Assembly (NCBI RefSeq): GCF_008274655.1 | Contig: NZ_VTRV01000005.1 | Span: forward strand, 1 to 40,000 | Reading direction: 5' to 3' | From: Cognatilysobacter lacus | Lineage (GTDB): Bacteria; Pseudomonadota; Gammaproteobacteria; Xanthomonadales; Xanthomonadaceae | Length of the DNA stretch: 40,000 nucleotides | Shown here: one piece after another, positions 8,586 to 18,090 of the stretch | Numbering within the stretch: position 1 is the stretch's first letter | Layout of the letters: each line of letters opens with the position of its first letter | Translations under genes and position numbers: made by a program | The notes under the pieces: generated by a model | Told to the model about the DNA's origin: nothing | Seen by the model: only the letters and a program-made list of their open reading frames with translations | Databases searched by the model: none

Positions 8586-9023
8586 TTACTCCGAAATCGA
8601 ACCGCCGGCAGCTTCGATCGCCGTCTTCGCGCCTGCCGTTGCCGACACGCCCTTGAGGATGAACGCCTTGGAGACGTCGCCCTTCTTGACGATCTTCACC
8701 TTCTTCACGTTCGGCGCCACGAGACCGGCCGCCTTGAGCGAAGTAATGCTGATCTCGCCGGCTTCAAGAGCCTCGAGTGCGTACAGCAGCACTTCCGAAG
8801 ACTCCTTGGCGAGCTTCGAGCGGAAGCCGACCTTCGGCAGCCGCTTGATCAGCGGCATCTGTCCGCCTTCGAACTGGGCCTTGATCTTGCCCTTGCCCGA
8901 ACGCGCGAATGAGCCCTTGTGGCCGCGGCCGCAGGTCTTGCCCAAGCCGGAACCGATGCCGCGGCCGACGCGCTTGCGTTCGGTACGGGCGCCGTCGCCG
9001 GGCTGCAATGTATTCATACGCAT
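8586..9023 (-). CDS. rplO: 50S ribosomal protein L15
   Basis: L15 is a late-assembling 23S rRNA-binding protein. The 145-residue protein has the long flexible N-terminal arm with [27 protein letters not shown] and the globular part [18 protein letters not shown] 9023 is preferred because GAGGAG lies 9 bases upstream; a second ATG two codons later (9017) is also possible. It starts 6 bases after the rpmD stop and ends 7 bases before secY, so the spc genes are tightly packed here. Confidence 0.97.
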   Translation of the reverse strand: MRMNTLQPGDGARTERKRVGRGIGSGLGKTCGRGHKGSFARSGKGKIKAQFEGGQMPLIKRLPKVGFRSKLAKESSEVLLYALEALEAGEISITSLKAAGLVAPNVKKVKIVKKGDVSKAFILKGVSATAGAKTAIEAAGGSISE

Positions 9024-9029
9024 GGTCGA

Positions 9030-9230
9030 TTACTCCTCGACGCGAACGAGGTAGTGAACCTTGTTGATCAGGCCGCGCACCTGCGGGCTGTCCTTCAGTT
9101 CACGCACATCGTTGATCTTGTTGAGACCCAACGCGCGCACCGACAGGCGATGAATGCCCTGCGTGCCGCGAAGACCCTTGACCAGACGGACCTTGACGGT
9201 GCCGCCCTCGACTGCCTGGTCCTTAACCAT
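9030..9230 (-). CDS. rpmD: 50S ribosomal protein L30
   Basis: L30 is a small 23S rRNA-binding protein. The 66-residue product has the family pattern: an N-terminal strand with [19 protein letters not shown], then [32 protein letters not shown]. Length is close to the usual 58-65. Its ATG (9228-9230) lies inside the 3' end of rpsE, giving an 8-base overlap that suggests translational coupling. Confidence 0.97.
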   Translation of the reverse strand: MVKDQAVEGGTVKVRLVKGLRGTQGIHRLSVRALGLNKINDVRELKDSPQVRGLINKVHYLVRVEE

Positions 9231-9756
9231 GGACGAGGTCCTCCACCTTCTTGCCGCGCTTCGCTGCGATCTGCGACGGCGACCGCATGTCGGTCAGGCC
9301 GCGCATCGTGGCGCGCACGAGATTGATCGGGTTACGCGAGCCGACGGCCTTGGCGAGGACGTTCTTCACGCCCACCGCTTCCAGCACCGCTCGCATCGCA
9401 CCGCCGGCAATGACGCCGGTACCCTCGGACGCGGGCATCATGAACACGCGGGCCGCGCCGTGACCGGCCTTGACCGAATGCCACAACGTGCCGTTGTTGA
9501 GGTCGACGTTCGCCATCGACTTGCGTGCGTGCTCCATCGACTTCTGGATCGCGACTGGCACTTCGCGCGCCTTGCCGTACCCGAAGCCGACCTTGCCATT
9601 GCCGTCGCCGACCACCGTCAATGCGGTGAAGGTGAACTGGCGGCCGCCCTTGACGGTCTTGCTGACGCGGTTGACCGCGATCAGCTTCTCGATCATGCCG
9701 TCGTCGACTTCTTCGCGATTGCGATCGCGACCGCGCTGCTGACGTTCTTCTGCCAT
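9223..9756 (-). CDS. rpsE: 30S ribosomal protein S5
   Basis: S5 lies at the mRNA entry side of the 30S and affects decoding accuracy. The 177-residue protein has a charged N-terminal tail rich in Arg/Glu and then the double-stranded-RNA-binding-like domain with [17 protein letters not shown] and [23 protein letters not shown]. The C-terminal domain includes [25 protein letters not shown]. Its stop overlaps the rpmD start by 8 bases. A 139-bp gap with tandem hairpins separates it from rplR upstream, unusually wide for this operon. Confidence 0.98.
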   Translation of the reverse strand: MAEERQQRGRDRNREEVDDGMIEKLIAVNRVSKTVKGGRQFTFTALTVVGDGNGKVGFGYGKAREVPVAIQKSMEHARKSMANVDLNNGTLWHSVKAGHGAARVFMMPASEGTGVIAGGAMRAVLEAVGVKNVLAKAVGSRNPINLVRATMRGLTDMRSPSQIAAKRGKKVEDLVHG

Positions 9757-9825
9757 TTGAATATTCCGGTAGTTGAAAGGACTTGCGGCGTCGCCGCTTA
9801 TCGTTGTGATTTACCGCGGGTGCAC

Positions 9826-9872
9826 CGACGGCGCGGGAATCCGCGCCGTCGCCCGATGCCCATCCGCATCGG
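9826..9872 (-). promoter_or_regulatory. Two tandem perfect hairpins in the rplR-rpsE gap
   Basis: An 11-bp perfect stem, CGACGGCGCGG/CCGCGCCGTCG with loop GAAT (9826-9851), is followed after one base by a 7-bp perfect stem, CCGATGC/GCATCGG with a 6-nt loop (9853-9872). A third short stem, GCGGC/GCCGC, is at 9785-9797. Neither large hairpin has a T-run on the minus strand, so mRNA processing, pausing or protein binding is likelier than termination. Confidence 0.6.
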
Positions 9873-9895
9873 CGGGTCGAACGGCAAGGCCGCTC

Positions 9896-10249
9896 TTAGA
9901 ACTGCAGGCCACCCTCGCGGGCAGCGTCGGCGAGCGCCTTGATGCGACCGTGGTAGCGATAGCCCGAGCGGTCGAACGCGACCTTCTCGATACCCGCTGC
10001 CTTGGCCTTTTCGGCGATGACACGGCCGACCTTCGAAGCTGCATCGGCGTTCTTGCCGTTCTTCAGGCCGTCGCGCACGTCCGACTGGACCGTCGAAGCC
10101 GAGGCGAGCACCTTCGAGCCATCCGCGCTGAACACCTGCGCGTAAAGATGCTGGCCGGTGCGGAGCACGGACAGACGGGGTACGCCGAGGTTGCGGATGT
10201 GCGAGCGCGTCGACTTGGCGCGGCGCAGACGAGCGATTTTCTTAAGCAT
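9896..10249 (-). CDS. rplR: 50S ribosomal protein L18
   Basis: L18 binds 5S rRNA and helps dock it on the large subunit. The 117-residue protein shows [33 protein letters not shown], the [49 protein letters not shown]-terminal half and the standard family length. It lies between rplF (70 bp upstream) and rpsE (139 bp downstream). The downstream gap contains the tandem hairpins at 9826-9872. Confidence 0.98.
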   Translation of the reverse strand: MLKKIARLRRAKSTRSHIRNLGVPRLSVLRTGQHLYAQVFSADGSKVLASASTVQSDVRDGLKNGKNADAASKVGRVIAEKAKAAGIEKVAFDRSGYRYHGRIKALADAAREGGLQF

Positions 10250-10319
10250 GGTCTTGTCCTTGAAAGCTGAAGGTCTAGGGCGGATCAGCGCCAGGCGTCG
10301 GATCCGTGCGGAAGTCCGC

Positions 10320-10847
10320 TTAGGCCTTCTTGGCTTCCTTACGAATGATCACTTCGCCCGCGTACTTCACGCCCTTGCCCTTGTAGGGCTCCGGCGGACG
10401 GAAGCCACGGATCTTCGCGGCGACTTCGCCGACGCGCTGCTTGTCGGCGCCGACCACGAGGACTTCGGTCTGCGTCGGCGTCGTGATCGTGATGCCTTCC
10501 GGCGCCTTGAACACGACGGGGTGCGAGAAACCCAGCGCCAGGTTGAGGTCGCTGCCCTGCATCGACGCGCGGTAACCGACGCCGACCAGCTCGAGCTTGC
10601 GCTCGAAGCCTTCGGTCACGCCCTTCACCATGTTGGCGAGGATGGCGCGAAGCGTGCCGGTAAGCGGGATCAACGCGGCATCTTCGGTGACGAACACGGC
10701 TTGGCCGTCCTCGATGGTCACTTCGATCGCGGCGGGCTTGACGACGCTCAGGGTGCCCTTCGGCCCCTTTGCACTGATGGAATCGGCCTGGACATTCAGC
10801 TCGACACCCTTCGGAAGGGCGACCGGCTTCTTGGCTACTCGGGACAT
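10320..10847 (-). CDS. rplF: 50S ribosomal protein L6
   Basis: L6 binds 23S rRNA near the factor-binding site. The ATG at 10847 gives [17 protein letters not shown], the canonical start, and 175 residues. Thirteen in-frame codons upstream extend into the rpsH end and are not L6-like. Two tandem L6 folds are visible, with the second ending in the conserved [25 protein letters not shown]. It follows rpsH by 13 bp within the spc cluster. Confidence 0.98.
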   Translation of the reverse strand: MSRVAKKPVALPKGVELNVQADSISAKGPKGTLSVVKPAAIEVTIEDGQAVFVTEDAALIPLTGTLRAILANMVKGVTEGFERKLELVGVGYRASMQGSDLNLALGFSHPVVFKAPEGITITTPTQTEVLVVGADKQRVGEVAAKIRGFRPPEPYKGKGVKYAGEVIIRKEAKKA

Positions 10848-10860
10848 GTTCGTTACTCCC

Positions 10861-11259
10861 TTATGCCACGACGCACAGGACCTCACCGCCGACGCCCTGC
10901 TGGCGTGCTTGCGTGTCGGTCATGATGCCCTTGGAGGTGGAGATGATGGAAACCCCGAGGCCGTTGAGGACCTTGGGCAGCTCCGACTTGCCGCGGTACT
11001 GGCGACGACCCGAACGCGAGAAGCGCTCGAGACGCTCGATGACCGGACGGCCTTCGTAGTACTTCAGCGTAATTTCGAGCGCGGTCTTGCCCGGGCCCGT
11101 TTCGGCGGTGCGGAAGTCGAGGATGTAGCCCTCGCTCTTCAGCACGCCGGCGATTGCGATCTTGATCTTCGACGACGGCATCGACACCGTCGGCTTCCGT
11201 ACAGCGGCCGCATTCTTGATGCGGACCAGCATGTCGGCGATGGGATCAGTCATGCTCAT
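10861..11259 (-). CDS. rpsH: 30S ribosomal protein S8
   Basis: S8 is a central-domain 16S rRNA-binding protein. The 132-residue product begins [18 protein letters not shown] and ends [33 protein letters not shown], both typical. ATG 11259 has AAGGA seven bases upstream; a second ATG two codons later is possible. In E. coli, S8 represses the spc operon by binding mRNA near rplE. Here the gap before rpsH holds a perfect hairpin (11316-11338), but no homologous S8 site was identified. Confidence 0.98.
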   Translation of the reverse strand: MSMTDPIADMLVRIKNAAAVRKPTVSMPSSKIKIAIAGVLKSEGYILDFRTAETGPGKTALEITLKYYEGRPVIERLERFSRSGRRQYRGKSELPKVLNGLGVSIISTSKGIMTDTQARQQGVGGEVLCVVA

Positions 11260-11315
11260 GAGAGTTTCCTTATGAGAAGCACCGATATCCGCGGGATTGC
11301 GAATTTCAGTTGTTC

Positions 11316-11338
11316 CCGCGGCAGGTAACCCGCCGCGG
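11316..11338 (-). promoter_or_regulatory. Perfect 7-bp hairpin in the rpsN-rpsH gap
   Basis: CCGCGGC (11316-11322) pairs exactly with GCCGCGG (11332-11338) around a 9-nt loop, in the 93-bp gap between rpsN and rpsH. No T-run follows. A role in mRNA processing or stability is possible but untested. Confidence 0.5.
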
Positions 11339-11352
11339 TTATCACGCTTATG

Positions 11353-11658
11353 TTACCAGCTCGCCTTGCGGAGACCCGGAACATCGCCGTTCATCGTGGC
11401 CTTGCGCAGCATGTTGCGACCGAGGCCGAACTTGCGGTACACGCCACGCGGACGGCCCGACAGCGCGCAACGATTGCGCTGGCGGCTGGGCGACGAATCG
11501 CGCGGAAGCTTCTGCAGCTTCACGACGGCATCCATCTTGTCCTCGTAAGAGGCGGTGGTGCTCGCGATGATCTTCTTGAGAGCGTCGCGCTTCGCGCCGT
11601 GGCGCTTGGCGAGCTTCTCGCGCTTGACCTCGCGGTTGATCATGGAAGTCTTAGCCAT
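11353..11658 (-). CDS. rpsN: 30S ribosomal protein S14 (long, zinc-free form)
   Basis: S14 is a 30S head protein. The 101-residue product is the long form without the CxxC zinc pairs found in short S14 paralogues. It contains [28 protein letters not shown] and the conserved C-terminus [36 protein letters not shown]. It lies 17 bp after rplE and 93 bp before rpsH, in the standard spc order. Confidence 0.98.
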   Translation of the reverse strand: MAKTSMINREVKREKLAKRHGAKRDALKKIIASTTASYEDKMDAVVKLQKLPRDSSPSRQRNRCALSGRPRGVYRKFGLGRNMLRKATMNGDVPGLRKASW

Positions 11659-11675
11659 TGTTCAATCCTCGAGAA

Positions 11676-12218
11676 TCAATTGCGGAACGGGAAGCGGAAG
11701 GCTTCGAGAAGCGCACGCGCTTCGGCATCGGTCTTCGCCGTCGTGGTGACCGCGATGTCCATGCCGCGGATCGCGTCGACCTGGTCGAAATCGATCTCCG
11801 GGAAGATGATCTGTTCCTTGACGCCCATGTTGTAGTTGCCACGGCCGTCGAATGACTTGCCGGACACGCCACGGAAGTCGCGCACGCGCGGCAGCGAGAC
11901 GTTGACCAGGCGGTCGAGGAACTCGAACATCTTCGCGCGGCGCAGCGTGACCTTGCAGCCGATCGGCCAGCCGTCGCGGATCTTGAACGAAGCGACCGAC
12001 ACGCGGCTCTTCGTCACGATCGGCTTCTGGCCGGTGATCTTGGTCATGTCGGCGACGGCGTTTTCCAGGACCTTCTTGTTCGTCGCGGCCTCGCCCACGC
12101 CCATGTTGAGCGTGATCTTGGACAGCCGCGGCACTTCCATGACGTTCTTGTAGCCGAACTTCTGGATGAGCTGCGGGACGACTTCGTCCTTGTAGAACTT
12201 TTCGAGACGCGTATTCAT
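11676..12218 (-). CDS. rplE: 50S ribosomal protein L5
   Basis: L5 binds 5S rRNA and contacts the P-site tRNA and S13. The 180-residue protein begins [31 protein letters not shown] and includes [13 protein letters not shown], the [31 protein letters not shown] core and the end [27 protein letters not shown]. Length and ends match the family. It is 11 bp downstream of rplX. Confidence 0.98.
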   Translation of the reverse strand: MNTRLEKFYKDEVVPQLIQKFGYKNVMEVPRLSKITLNMGVGEAATNKKVLENAVADMTKITGQKPIVTKSRVSVASFKIRDGWPIGCKVTLRRAKMFEFLDRLVNVSLPRVRDFRGVSGKSFDGRGNYNMGVKEQIIFPEIDFDQVDAIRGMDIAVTTTAKTDAEARALLEAFRFPFRN

Positions 12219-12229
12219 TTATGCATTCC

Positions 12230-12544
12230 TCAGGCGTCAACCGCCTCACCACTGGAGCGGAACACACGCAATTTGCGTCCATCCTCCAGCATCTTGAAAG
12301 CAATGCGCTCGCCCTTGCCGGTGGCAGGATTGAGAAGCATGACGTTGGACGCGTGGATCGGCGCTTCGCGCTCGACGATGCCACCCGGCTGGCCCGCTTG
12401 CGGGTTCGGCTTGGTGTGGCGCTTCACCACGTTGATGTTGGACACGACGACCTTGTCGCCGAGCACGCGGACGATTTCGCCCTGCTTGCCCTTGTCCTTG
12501 CCGGTAATCACGACGACCTGGTCGCCCTTGCGGATACGGTTCAT
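12230..12544 (-). CDS. rplX: 50S ribosomal protein L24
   Basis: L24 is an early 50S assembly initiator near the exit tunnel. The 104-residue product has the KOW motif at its N-terminus ([25 protein letters not shown]) followed by [18 protein letters not shown] and [20 protein letters not shown]. It lies 13 bp after rplN and 11 bp before rplE. Confidence 0.98.
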   Translation of the reverse strand: MNRIRKGDQVVVITGKDKGKQGEIVRVLGDKVVVSNINVVKRHTKPNPQAGQPGGIVEREAPIHASNVMLLNPATGKGERIAFKMLEDGRKLRVFRSSGEAVDA

Positions 12545-12557
12545 GTCAGTTCTCCGC

Positions 12558-12926
12558 TCAGAGCACTTCAGGGGCGAGCGACACGATCTTCATGAACTTT
12601 TCGGTACGCAACTCGCGCGTGACCGGTCCGAAGATGCGGGTGCCGATCGGCTCCTGCTTGTTGTTGAGCAGCACGGCGGCGTTGCCGTCGAAACGGATGA
12701 GCGAACCGTCGGGTCGACGGACGCCCTTGCGGGTGCGCACGACGACTGCGTCGTAGACGTCGCCCTTCTTCACCTTGCCGCGCGGAATCGCGTCCTTGAC
12801 GGACACTTTGATGATGTCACCGATGCCTGCGTAGCGGCGCTTCGAGCCGCCCAGCACCTTGATGCACATCACTTCCTTCGCGCCGGAGTTGTCGGCCACG
12901 TCGAGGTAGCTCTGCATCTGGATCAT
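12558..12926 (-). CDS. rplN: 50S ribosomal protein L14
   Basis: L14 forms an intersubunit bridge and is the binding site of the silencing factor RsfS. The 122-residue protein begins [33 protein letters not shown] and ends [19 protein letters not shown], both canonical. It is the conventional first gene of the spc cluster. The gap to rpsQ upstream is only 15 bp, with no promoter visible, so spc genes probably continue the S10 transcript. Confidence 0.98.
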   Translation of the reverse strand: MIQMQSYLDVADNSGAKEVMCIKVLGGSKRRYAGIGDIIKVSVKDAIPRGKVKKGDVYDAVVVRTRKGVRRPDGSLIRFDGNAAVLLNNKQEPIGTRIFGPVTRELRTEKFMKIVSLAPEVL

Positions 12927-12941
12927 GTTTCAGCTCTCCTC

Positions 12942-13211
12942 TTAACCGGCCGCGCGCGTGACGATCTGCACGACGCGCCAGTTCTTGGTCTTCGACATCG
13001 GCGCGCATTCCTGGACGCGTACGACATCACCTTCGTTGCAGGTGTTGTCGGCGTCGTGGGCGTGCAGCTTGCTCGAGCGGCGGATGTACTTGCCGTACAG
13101 CGCATGCTTGACCTGGCGCTCGACGAGCACAGTGACGGTCTTGTCCATCTTGTTGCTGAGGACGCGACCTTCGACCGTGCGAATAGCCTTCTCTGTATTG
13201 TTGTCGGTCAT
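12942..13211 (-). CDS. rpsQ: 30S ribosomal protein S17
   Basis: S17 is an early-binding 16S rRNA protein. The 89-residue product has an OB fold with [43 protein letters not shown] and [23 protein letters not shown]. It is 9 bp downstream of rpmC and is the last gene of the S10 set. Confidence 0.98.
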   Translation of the reverse strand: MTDNNTEKAIRTVEGRVLSNKMDKTVTVLVERQVKHALYGKYIRRSSKLHAHDADNTCNEGDVVRVQECAPMSKTKNWRVVQIVTRAAG

Positions 13212-13220
13212 GGTGGGTCC

Positions 13221-13409
13221 TTACTTCTGGTTCTGGTCCAGCAGCATCTTCGTGCGAGCGATCTCGCGACGGACGCGGCGGACTTCGTGGCTCTTGGCGA
13301 GCTGGCCGGTGGCCTGCTGCATGCGGAGCGCGAAACGCTCCTTGTGCAGGTCGGTCAGATGGGTGTTCAGCTCGGCAGCCGACTTCGAGCGGAGTTCCTT
13401 GAGTTCCAT
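13221..13409 (-). CDS. rpmC: 50S ribosomal protein L29
   Basis: L29 sits by the exit tunnel next to L23. The 62-residue helical protein shows [18 protein letters not shown] and [37 protein letters not shown], both typical. Its ATG overlaps the rplP stop as TAATG (13407-13411), a coupling arrangement. Confidence 0.98.
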   Translation of the reverse strand: MELKELRSKSAAELNTHLTDLHKERFALRMQQATGQLAKSHEVRRVRREIARTKMLLDQNQK

Positions 13410-13822
13410 TAGCGCACCGTCCGGGTAACGAAGGTGGTGGTCACCGAGAGCTTGGCGGCGGCAAGGCGGAATGCCTCGCGAGCCACGTCCTCGCCCACGC
13501 CCTCGATCTCGTAGATCATGCGGCCGGGCTGGATCTGGGCGACCCAGTACTCGACGTTGCCCTTACCGGAGCCCATGCGGACTTCGATCGGCTTCTGCGT
13601 GATCGGCTTGTCGGGAAACACGCGGATCCACATCTTGCCGCCACGCTTGACGTAGCGGCTGATCGCGCGGCGCGCCGATTCGATCTGGCGCGCGGTGAGC
13701 TGGCCGTGGGCGGTCGCCTTGAGGCCGAACTCGCCGAAGCTGACGGCGTTGCCGCTCCATGCCAGGCCGTCGTTGCGGCCCTTGTGCATCTTGCGGAATT
13801 TGGTTCGCTTGGGTTGCAACAT
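13409..13822 (-). CDS. rplP: 50S ribosomal protein L16
   Basis: L16 is needed for the A-site region of the 50S. The 137-residue protein begins [21 protein letters not shown] and has the conserved [46 protein letters not shown] core. The Arg of the MGSGKGNVE region and the end are as in other proteobacteria. It lies 6 bp downstream of rpsC and its stop overlaps the rpmC start. Confidence 0.98.
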   Translation of the reverse strand: MLQPKRTKFRKMHKGRNDGLAWSGNAVSFGEFGLKATAHGQLTARQIESARRAISRYVKRGGKMWIRVFPDKPITQKPIEVRMGSGKGNVEYWVAQIQPGRMIYEIEGVGEDVAREAFRLAAAKLSVTTTFVTRTVR

Positions 13823-13828
13823 GGCGGA

Positions 13829-14566
13829 TTACCTCTGCTCGCGGCCGCGACGATCAGGACGATCGCCTCGGTCACCGCGGTCCGAGCGCTCGCCGCGCGG
13901 CGAGTTCTCTTCCTGCTTCTCCTGGCCGACCTGGGAGAAATCGAAGATTTCGCCCTTGTAGATCCAGGTCTTGATTCCGATGATCCCGTACGTGGTCTTC
14001 GCCTCGGCGAACCCGTAGTCGATATCGGCGCGGAGGGTGTGGAGCGGCACGCGGCCTTCGCGATACCACTCCGAACGGGCGATTTCCGCACCGTTGAGGC
14101 GGCCTGCGACGTTGACCTTGATGCCCAGCGCGCCGAGGCGCATCGCGTTGCCGACGGCGCGCTTCATCGCGCGGCGGAACATGATGCGGCGCTCGAGCTG
14201 CTGCGCGATGGACTCGGCAACCAGCTGCGCGTCGAGTTCGGGCTTGCGCACCTCGGACACGTTGATGTGCGCCGGGACGCCCATCACCGCGCTGACTTCG
14301 CGACGAAGCTTCTCGATGTCCTCGCCACGCTTGCCGATCACGACGCCCGGGCGGGCGGTGTGGATCGTCACGCGAGCGTTGTTCGCGGGGCGCTCGATCT
14401 GGATGCGCGAGATACCGGCCGATGCCAGCTTCTTGCGAAGCATCATGCGCACGCGAAGATCGCCAGCAAGGTAATTGCTGAACTGCCTCTTGCCTGCGAA
14501 CCACTTCGAGTTCCAGTCCTTGGAGATGCCAAGGCGGATACCGGTGGGATGTACTTTATGACCCAT
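13829..14566 (-). CDS. rpsC: 30S ribosomal protein S3
   Basis: S3 lines the mRNA entry tunnel and contributes helicase activity there. The 245-residue protein begins [23 protein letters not shown]. The KH domain motif VIGKRGEDI is at residues 76-84 with GKRG at 78-81. The conserved body ends near residue 210 ([10 protein letters not shown]). A further 35 residues form a charged tail rich in Arg, Asp, Gly and Glu with RGD-like repeats ([15 protein letters not shown] at the end); E. coli S3 is about a dozen residues shorter overall. The start matches the family, 14 bp after rplV. Confidence 0.98.
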   Translation of the reverse strand: MGHKVHPTGIRLGISKDWNSKWFAGKRQFSNYLAGDLRVRMMLRKKLASAGISRIQIERPANNARVTIHTARPGVVIGKRGEDIEKLRREVSAVMGVPAHINVSEVRKPELDAQLVAESIAQQLERRIMFRRAMKRAVGNAMRLGALGIKVNVAGRLNGAEIARSEWYREGRVPLHTLRADIDYGFAEAKTTYGIIGIKTWIYKGEIFDFSQVGQEKQEENSPRGERSDRGDRGDRPDRRGREQR

Positions 14567-14580
14567 TAGTCTGCTCCGCC

Positions 14581-14916
14581 TTACTTGCCTGCGCCCACGA
14601 CCACAGTAATGTGGCTGGTGCGCTTGAGGATGCGGGTGCCGCGGCCCTTGGCCCGCGCCATGAAGCGCTTCAGCGTCGGACCTTCGTCGACCATTACGGT
14701 CTTGACGCGCAGGTCGTCGGCGTCGGCGCCGAGATTGTTCTCGGCGTTCGAGGCGGCGGAGAACACGACCTTGTAGATCATGCCCGCGACTTTCTTGTCG
14801 GAGAACTTGAGCAGGCTCAGCGCGCGCTCGACCGGCAGACCACGGATCTGGTCAGCGACGAGGCGTGCCTTCTGGGGGGAGATGCGCGCGCTGCGTAGGA
14901 TGGCTTTCGCTTCCAT
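14581..14916 (-). CDS. rplV: 50S ribosomal protein L22
   Basis: L22 lines the exit tunnel and its beta-hairpin reaches the constriction that macrolides occupy. The start at ATG 14916 gives [19 protein letters not shown] and 111 residues, with GGAG six bases upstream. An ATG two codons earlier (14922) would abut that same GGAG, and a longer reading to 14952 is not L22-like. The tunnel hairpin sequence [23 protein letters not shown] is present without obvious resistance changes. It lies 10 bp after rpsS. Confidence 0.97.
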   Translation of the reverse strand: MEAKAILRSARISPQKARLVADQIRGLPVERALSLLKFSDKKVAGMIYKVVFSAASNAENNLGADADDLRVKTVMVDEGPTLKRFMARAKGRGTRILKRTSHITVVVGAGK

Positions 14917-14926
14917 TGTCATCTCC

Positions 14927-15193
14927 TTACTTCGACTTCCGGTCAGCAACATGACCCTTGAACGTACGGGTCATGGCGAACTCGCCGAGCTTGTGACCGA
15001 CCATGTTCTCGTTGATGAGAACCGGGATGTGGTTCTTCCCGTTATGGACGGCGATCGTGAAGCCGATCATTTCCGGCAGCACGGTCGAACGGCGCGACCA
15101 GGTCTTGATCGGCTTCTTGTTGTTGCCCGCGGTCTCCACCTTCTTGATGAGGTGGTGATCGGTGAACGGGCCCTTCTTGAGTGAACGTGGCAT
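14927..15193 (-). CDS. rpsS: 30S ribosomal protein S19
   Basis: S19 pairs with S13 in the 30S head. The 88-residue product has [76 protein letters not shown], all canonical. It lies 6 bp downstream of rplB and 10 bp upstream of rplV. Confidence 0.98.
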   Translation of the reverse strand: MPRSLKKGPFTDHHLIKKVETAGNNKKPIKTWSRRSTVLPEMIGFTIAVHNGKNHIPVLINENMVGHKLGEFAMTRTFKGHVADRKSK

Positions 15194-15199
15194 GGCCTA

Positions 15200-16027
15200 T
15201 CAGCTCCTGCGGTCGCGAACGATGAACTGCTGCGTCCGCTTGTTCTTGCGGGTCTTGTAACCCTTGGTCGGAACGCCCCACGGCGTGACCGGGTGCGGAT
15301 TGCCCTGACCGGCCTTCGCCTCGCCACCACCGTGCGGGTGGTCGACCGGGTTCATGGCCGCGCCACGCACCGTCGGACGGACACCGCGCCAGCGCTTCGC
15401 ACCGGCCTTGCCCAGCTTCTCGAGGTTGTGCTCGTCGTTGCCGACTTCGCCGATCGTTGCGCAGCACTCGGCCGGAACCTTGCGCATTTCGCCGGAGCGA
15501 AGGCGAAGCGTGGCGTAGCCCTGCTCGCGAGCGACCAGCTGCACGCCGGCGCCGGCCGCACGTGCGATCTGCGCACCCTTGCCCGGCTTCATCTCGATGC
15601 AATGCACCGTCGAACCGACCGGGATGTTGGTCAGCGGCAGCGTGTTGCCGACGCGGATCGGGGCGTCGCGGCCCGCGATCACCTGGTCGCCATCCTTCAG
15701 GCCCTTCGGCGCGATGATGTAGCGACGCTCGCCGTCGACATAGCACAGCAGTGCGATGTGCGCGGTGCGGTTGGGGTCGTACTCGATGCGCTCGACGCGC
15801 GCCGGGATACCGACCTTGTCGCGCTTGAAGTCGATGATGCGGTAATGCTGCTTGTGGCCACCGCCGACGTGACGCGTCGTGATGCGGCCATGGTGGTTGC
15901 GGCCACCGGTCTTGCCCTGCTTCTCCACGAGACCCTGGTACGGGTCACCCTTGTGGAGACCGGGAGTCACGACGCGGACCGCGCTGCGGCGACCCGGCGA
16001 AGTGGGCTTGAAGGTCATCAATGCCAT
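15200..16027 (-). CDS. rplB: 50S ribosomal protein L2
   Basis: L2 binds 23S rRNA near the peptidyl-transferase centre and is essential for subunit association. The 275-residue protein begins [19 protein letters not shown] and carries the conserved C-terminal loop [14 protein letters not shown] near residues 224-237, including the His that is strongly conserved in the family. The end [18 protein letters not shown] is typical. It lies 10 bp after rplW. Confidence 0.98.
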   Translation of the reverse strand: MALMTFKPTSPGRRSAVRVVTPGLHKGDPYQGLVEKQGKTGGRNHHGRITTRHVGGGHKQHYRIIDFKRDKVGIPARVERIEYDPNRTAHIALLCYVDGERRYIIAPKGLKDGDQVIAGRDAPIRVGNTLPLTNIPVGSTVHCIEMKPGKGAQIARAAGAGVQLVAREQGYATLRLRSGEMRKVPAECCATIGEVGNDEHNLEKLGKAGAKRWRGVRPTVRGAAMNPVDHPHGGGEAKAGQGNPHPVTPWGVPTKGYKTRKNKRTQQFIVRDRRS

Positions 16028-16037
16028 CTATCTATCC

Positions 16038-16334
16038 TCAGGCCGTGGCCATCACGTCGATGGACTGGCCTTCGGCCAGCGTGACGTAGGCCTTGCGCCA
16101 ATCAGCGCGGTGGCCCATGCGTGACTTGAAGGCTTTGCCCTTGCCCTTCACGTTCACAACGTTGACCGCACGGACGCTAACGCCGAAAAGCTTCTCGACG
16201 GCCGCCTTGATGTCGGTCTTGTTGGCGTCGGTAGCGACCTCGAACACGTACTGGTTCGAGATTTCCTGCAGCCGCGCGGTCTTCTCGGAGATACGCGGTG
16301 CGCGGATGATGTTGTAGAGCTTGGCGTCGTTCAT
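16038..16334 (-). CDS. rplW: 50S ribosomal protein L23
   Basis: L23 lies at the exit-tunnel mouth and docks trigger factor and SRP. The start is placed at ATG 16334, giving [19 protein letters not shown] and 98 residues. GAGGAG lies 8 bases upstream, and the start overlaps the rplD stop as ATGA. A GTG at 16343 would abut the same Shine-Dalgarno and is less likely. The core has [27 protein letters not shown] and the basic loop with [25 protein letters not shown]. Confidence 0.95.
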   Translation of the reverse strand: MNDAKLYNIIRAPRISEKTARLQEISNQYVFEVATDANKTDIKAAVEKLFGVSVRAVNVVNVKGKGKAFKSRMGHRADWRKAYVTLAEGQSIDVMATA

Positions 16335-16936
16335 GCCAGCCACTCCTCGATCTTCTTGACCGCATCGGAGGTGAACACCACCGAGTCGGCGCCGACGAGC
16401 GTCACCGGGTCGAGACCCTGGACATCGCGGACTTCGACATACGGCAGGTTGCGCGCCGACAGGTACAGGTTTTCCGTCGCGTCCTCGGTGACGAGGAGCG
16501 GACGGCGGCCGGTGCCGAGATCCTTGAGCATCGTGATGAGGCCCTTGGTCTTCGGCGCCTCGATCTCGAGCGAGTCGACGACCGAAATGCGGCCCTGGCG
16601 ATTCAGCTCGGAAAGGATCGACGCCATCGCGGCGCGATACATCTTGCGGTTGACCTTCTGGGCGAAGCTGCGCGGCTTGGCCGCGAACGTCACGCCGCCG
16701 CCGACGAAGATCGGAGCGGTCAGGGCACCGTGGCGCGCGCCACCGCCCTTCTGCTTCTTCGACTTCTTCGTGGTGCCGCGCACTTCGGAACGCGTCTTCT
16801 GCGCCTTGGTGCCCGAGCGGCCCGCGTTGCGGTAGGCCACGACGACCTGATGGACCAGGTCTTCGCTGAAATCGCGACCGAAGATCGCATCGGAGACCGA
16901 GAGCGTCTTGTCGCTGTTGTTGATGGCAAGTTCCAT
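16331..16936 (-). CDS. rplD: 50S ribosomal protein L4
   Basis: L4 is an early 23S rRNA-binding protein whose extended loop reaches the exit tunnel. The 201-residue protein shows the tunnel loop with [29 protein letters not shown] and the C-terminal [22 protein letters not shown]. In E. coli, L4 autogenously represses the S10 operon at a leader attenuator; a strong hairpin with a T-run stands before rpsJ here (18020-18052). Its last codons overlap rplW by four bases. Confidence 0.98.
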   Translation of the reverse strand: MELAINNSDKTLSVSDAIFGRDFSEDLVHQVVVAYRNAGRSGTKAQKTRSEVRGTTKKSKKQKGGGARHGALTAPIFVGGGVTFAAKPRSFAQKVNRKMYRAAMASILSELNRQGRISVVDSLEIEAPKTKGLITMLKDLGTGRRPLLVTEDATENLYLSARNLPYVEVRDVQGLDPVTLVGADSVVFTSDAVKKIEEWLA

Positions 16937-16946
16937 CGTGTTCTCC

Positions 16947-17600
16947 TTAGCCCTTGCTCGTCGGGCGGACGATCACGTCGCCGCCGGGAGCACCGGGGAT
17001 CGCGCCCTTGACCGCGATCAGGCCGCGCTCGGCGTCCACGCGGACGACCTCGAGGCGCTGGATCGACTTGGTCTCGGCGCCCATGTGGCCGGACATCTTC
17101 TTGCCCGGGAACACGCGACCCGGCGTCTGGCGCTGGCCGATCGAGCCCGGCGAACGATGCGACAGCGAGTTACCGTGCGTCGCGTCGCCCATGCGGAAGT
17201 TCCAGCGCTTGATCGTGCCCTGGAAGCCCTTGCCCTTGCTGATGCCCTGGACGTCGACGATCTGGCCCGGCTCAAAAATGTCGGCCTTGATCTCGCCGCC
17301 GATTTCGAAGCCGCCGATCTGGTCGTTCTCCACGCGCAGCTCCCACAGGCCACGGCCCGCGTCGACCTTCGCCTTGGCGAGATGACCGGCTTCCGGCTTG
17401 GTGAGCAGCGCGGCGCGACGCACTCCGACGGTTACCTGCACGGCGCTGTAGCCGTCGGTTTCCGGGGTCTTGATCTGGGTGATGCGGTTCGGCGTCGCTT
17501 CGATCAGCGTCACCGGAACCGAGCGGCCGTCCTCAAGGAAAACGCGGCTCATGCCGGCCTTGCGACCGACGATGCCCAACGAATATTTCTTCGCGGTCAT
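16947..17600 (-). CDS. rplC: 50S ribosomal protein L3
   Basis: L3 is an assembly initiator whose loop reaches the peptidyl-transferase centre. The 217-residue protein begins [21 protein letters not shown] and includes [49 protein letters not shown], the conserved loop. The end [15 protein letters not shown] is typical. It lies 10 bp after rpsJ and 10 bp before rplD. Confidence 0.98.
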   Translation of the reverse strand: MTAKKYSLGIVGRKAGMSRVFLEDGRSVPVTLIEATPNRITQIKTPETDGYSAVQVTVGVRRAALLTKPEAGHLAKAKVDAGRGLWELRVENDQIGGFEIGGEIKADIFEPGQIVDVQGISKGKGFQGTIKRWNFRMGDATHGNSLSHRSPGSIGQRQTPGRVFPGKKMSGHMGAETKSIQRLEVVRVDAERGLIAVKGAIPGAPGGDVIVRPTSKG

Positions 17601-17610
17601 GGTGGCGGCC

Positions 17611-17922
17611 TCAGGTCAGCTTGATCTGGACATCAACGCCAGCCGCGAGCTCGAGCTTCATGAGCGCGTCCACGGTCTTGTCGTTGGGGTCGACGATGTC
17701 GAGAACGCGCTTGTGCGTGCGGGTCTCGTACTGGTCACGCGCATCCTTGTCGGCATGCGGCGAGGTAAGGATGGTGAAGCGCTCGATCTTGGTCGGCAGC
17801 GGGATCGGGCCGCGCACTTGCGCGCCGGTCCGCTTCGCCGTCTCGACGATCTCGCTGGCCGAGCGATCGATCAGTCGATGATCGTACGCTTTCAGCCGAA
17901 TTCGGATCTTCTGGTCCGCCAT
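17611..17922 (-). CDS. rpsJ: 30S ribosomal protein S10 (NusE)
   Basis: S10 is a 30S head protein and, as NusE, joins NusB and NusG in antitermination. The 103-residue protein begins [52 protein letters not shown] and ends [17 protein letters not shown], both standard. It is the first gene of the S10 cluster. A 437-bp upstream interval with two promoter candidates and a terminator-like hairpin precedes it. Confidence 0.98.
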   Translation of the reverse strand: MADQKIRIRLKAYDHRLIDRSASEIVETAKRTGAQVRGPIPLPTKIERFTILTSPHADKDARDQYETRTHKRVLDIVDPNDKTVDALMKLELAAGVDVQIKLT

Positions 17923-18019
17923 GACGGGGTTCCTTCGTTAAAGAGCGACGGGTGCGGCGGCTTCATGCGCCACACCCCACGATGAGCACGTATCGCGCGC
18001 CTTTCGGCAGGTGACACGC

Positions 18020-18052
18020 AAAAAACAAGGCAGGCCCGTTTCCGGGCCCGCC
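18020..18052 (-). terminator. Strong hairpin plus T-run before rpsJ: S10 attenuator or tuf terminator
   Basis: GGCGGGCCCG and CGGGCCTGCC pair around a GAAA tetraloop with one A-C mismatch. On the minus strand the hairpin is followed at once by TTGTTTTTTG. It is the best intrinsic-terminator shape in the window. It lies downstream of both promoter candidates and upstream of rpsJ. Confidence 0.8.
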
Positions 18053-18061
18053 AGACAGAAA

Positions 18062-18090
18062 AGTATAAGGCGCGTGAAGCAGCGCGGCAA
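18062..18090 (-). promoter_or_regulatory. Promoter candidate P2 upstream of rpsJ
   Basis: The minus strand carries TTGCCG (-35, four of six matches), a 17-bp spacer and TATACT (-10, five of six). The predicted start near 18056 is only a few bases before the GC-rich hairpin at 18052, so such a transcript would begin with that hairpin. Spacing and boxes are good, but proximity to the terminator makes its use uncertain. Confidence 0.5.
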
